From assembly GCF_000211815.1 (NCBI RefSeq), contig NZ_GL890840.1, positions 18,649-82,648 of the forward strand: a DNA stretch of 64,000 nucleotides, in the 5' to 3' direction. The DNA is from Moorena producens 3L (GTDB lineage Bacteria > Cyanobacteriota > Cyanobacteriia > Cyanobacteriales > Coleofasciculaceae). Below the pieces are notes generated by a model. The model was not told where the DNA came from. It did no database searches and saw only the letters and a program-made list of their open reading frames with translations. Shown here in pieces: positions 62,357-64,000 of this stretch. Numbering within the stretch: the stretch's first letter is position 1; each line of letters starts with the position of its first letter. The translations under genes and the position numbers were made by a program.

Positions 62357-63904
62357 ATGCCAAAGACTGTTGATTTCAGTAATAAACCATTTCATTTCAT
62401 TGGTATTGGCGGAATTGGGATGTCAGCTCTTGCCTACATCCTAGCCAAACGCCAATTCCGAGTATCTGGCTCAGATACTCGGACAACCCATATCACGCAA
62501 CGTTTGCAAGCAGTAGGTGCTCAGATCTTCAGACAGCAGTGTGCTGCCAACTTAGAATTTTTCCAATCCAGGAACGCACCAGCTTGTGAGGACGTAGCAG
62601 CTAAAACGGTTAGCACGAGTTTGAACCCAAAGGCGCTCACAGAAATATCACAATCAAGTCCGACTATATCTGTAGCTGACCCCTGTTTAGGATTGCCTCA
62701 AGTTATCTGTTCCACAGCAATTAACCCATTAAACTCTGAGTATCAGGCAGCTTTAAAGCTAGGTTGCCCGATTTTCCATCGCTCAGATTTACTAGCGGCG
62801 TTGATTGAAGACTATTACAGTATAGCAGTCGCTGGGACTCATGGGAAAACTACAACCAGTAGTTTGATCGGTTATCTACTGTGGCAAGCGGGTTGTGACC
62901 CCACCATGATTATCGGTGGTGAGGTGGATGCTATCGGTGGTAATGCCAGGCTGGGAAATGGACCATTACTGGTTGCTGAGGCTGATGAATCCGATGGTTC
63001 ATTGGTTAAGCTCTCCGCCGAGATTGGTGTAGTAACCAATATTGAGCTGGATCATCCAGACCATTACCAGAAGTTAGAGGAGGTTGTTGAAATATTCCAG
63101 ACGTTCGCGAAGCGCTGTAAAAATTTAGTGGGATGTATTGATTGCGAGACAGTGCGATCGCAACTAAAACCGAATATCAGCTATAGTCTACGGCGGGATA
63201 TGGGGGCAGACTATAGCGTTGATGATGTAACTTATGAAGCTAATGGCACTACCGCCAGAGTTTGGGAGGGCAATCAGGTTTTAGGTCGGTTGGAGCTGAA
63301 ATTGCTGGGCAAACATAATCTCAGCAATGCCCTAGCCGCAGTAGCAGTAGCACGAAATTTGGGGTTAGAGTTTGAGGCAATTGCCTCCGGGATCGCTAGC
63401 TTTGAGGGAGCAAAACGCCGATTTGAGCTGCGGGGCAAGTGCAATGATATTAGTTTTGTGGATGACTATGCTCACCACCCCAGTGAAATTCAGGCAACCC
63501 TAGCTGCCGCAAGAATTCAGGTCAACGCTGACCAGCGAATAATTGCAATTTTCCAACCTCACCGATATAGTCGTACCCTGAGGTTTCTCCCCGAGTTTAG
63601 TGTTTCCTTTAGTAACGCTGACTTGGTGGTTATCAGTGATATCTACAGTGCTGGGGAACCAGATTTAGGAGAAATTAGTGGGGAAAACCTTTATCAGGCG
63701 ATCGCATCTAACCATAAGGATGTGCATTACCAACCAACTCTCGAATCAGTGGTAGAGTTTCTCAACCAAATTCTCTATCCTGGGGACTTAGCCCTATTCT
63801 TGGGAGCCGGTAATCTGAATCAGATTATTCCTAAGGTTATGGGGTTTTACCAACAGCCTGACAATGGCTTAGTTAAGCAAGATTTAGCCCCAAAGCATCA
63901 ATAA
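62357..63904 (+). CDS. murC: UDP-N-acetylmuramate--L-alanine ligase MurC
   Basis: A 515-residue cytoplasmic Mur ligase that adds L-Ala to UDP-MurNAc in peptidoglycan synthesis. The N-terminal Rossmann-like motif GIGGIGMSALAYILAKR, the ATP-binding loop AGTHGKTTTSSLIGYLL (near residue 158), EADESDGS, and the C-terminal domain motif DDYAHHPSEI are all present. An insertion of about 50 residues after residue 65 (ARNAPACEDVAAK region) is longer than in E. coli MurC. Start ATG 62357 with AAGGAG six bases upstream. murB usually follows in cyanobacteria, and a new start lies about 50 bases downstream. Confidence 0.96.
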   Translation: MPKTVDFSNKPFHFIGIGGIGMSALAYILAKRQFRVSGSDTRTTHITQRLQAVGAQIFRQQCAANLEFFQSRNAPACEDVAAKTVSTSLNPKALTEISQSSPTISVADPCLGLPQVICSTAINPLNSEYQAALKLGCPIFHRSDLLAALIEDYYSIAVAGTHGKTTTSSLIGYLLWQAGCDPTMIIGGEVDAIGGNARLGNGPLLVAEADESDGSLVKLSAEIGVVTNIELDHPDHYQKLEEVVEIFQTFAKRCKNLVGCIDCETVRSQLKPNISYSLRRDMGADYSVDDVTYEANGTTARVWEGNQVLGRLELKLLGKHNLSNALAAVAVARNLGLEFEAIASGIASFEGAKRRFELRGKCNDISFVDDYAHHPSEIQATLAAARIQVNADQRIIAIFQPHRYSRTLRFLPEFSVSFSNADLVVISDIYSAGEPDLGEISGENLYQAIASNHKDVHYQPTLESVVEFLNQILYPGDLALFLGAGNLNQIIPKVMGFYQQPDNGLVKQDLAPKHQ

Positions 63905-63956
63905 TTGTCAATCAAGCTAGGGAATCGTAACTATAGACCTACCTCAGAAGGTCAGT

Positions 63957-64000
63957 ATGATCTCAAGCCTCTACTATACTCGTGAATCAACTTTCCACGA
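63957..64000 (+). CDS. Possible start of the gene after murC (murB expected)
   Basis: An ATG at 63957, preceded by AGAAGG, opens a frame (MISSLYYTRESTFH) that runs off the window. The position fits murB, which follows murC in many cyanobacteria, but these 14 residues do not show a MurB motif. The identification rests on gene order only. Confidence 0.25.
   Translation, partial: MISSLYYTRESTFH

Overview
The window looks like a piece of a large, repeat-rich filamentous cyanobacterial genome, most like Moorena/Lyngbya-type marine Oscillatoriales (genus is an inference; no rRNA is present). Support comes from frequent GCGATCGC (HIP1) octamers, heptameric intergenic tandem repeats, cyanobacterial families (HmpF, KGK, DUF1574, PATAN regulator, CcsA, plastid-type GAPDH), and a hybrid NRPS/PKS cluster with many mobile elements.

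Layout. 0-9.6 kb: start of a small membrane protein, an ABC1/UbiB-type kinase, and two histidine kinases, the first broken by three frameshifts. 9.7-18.9 kb: an M1 aminopeptidase with HEAT-like repeats, an MlaE-type permease, and a type IV pilus taxis operon (pilG-pilH-pilI-pilJ order) with no CheA. 19.3-22.0 kb: a mobile-element island with a group II intron, between that operon and hmpF. 22.4-26.9 kb: hmpF, tilS and an IS200/IS605-type tnpB element. 27-37.5 kb: KGK protein, ccsA, an MBOAT/DUF1574 pair, a DnaJ-pentapeptide protein and hemB. 37.8-56.6 kb (minus strand): a biosynthetic cluster read as C'-A-nMT-PCP-KS-AT-KR-ACP-TE, followed by methyltransferase, sulfotransferase, SDR, thioesterase relic with an inserted IS, CmcI-like methyltransferase, second methyltransferase, GBBH-like dioxygenase, HD oxygenase and second CmcI-like methyltransferase. 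57.4-60.5 kb: a coupled two-gene unit (HEPN-like small protein plus a double-P-loop KGGVGR ATPase). 60.7-64 kb: gap2 and murC.

Biosynthetic hypothesis. By eye the adenylation code is glycine-like and carries an N-methyltransferase, so one malonyl extension and ketoreduction would give a 4-(methylamino)-3-hydroxybutanoyl chain, a nor-carnitine skeleton. The tailoring genes include relatives of gamma-butyrobetaine/trimethylammonium oxygenases. The assembly line is truncated at its N-terminus and flanked by duplicated or decayed parts, so this is either a remodelled pathway or one in decay.

Most unusual observation. A ~102-107 bp hairpin element occurs three times, each time cleanly inserted into another mobile element: the group II intron, the tnpB gene, and a palindrome in the island. 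Its ends are conserved. Two copies have perfect 16-bp stems that differ at two positions with compensating changes, and removing 106 bp from tnpB restores an ORF of exactly the same length as the intact paralogue.
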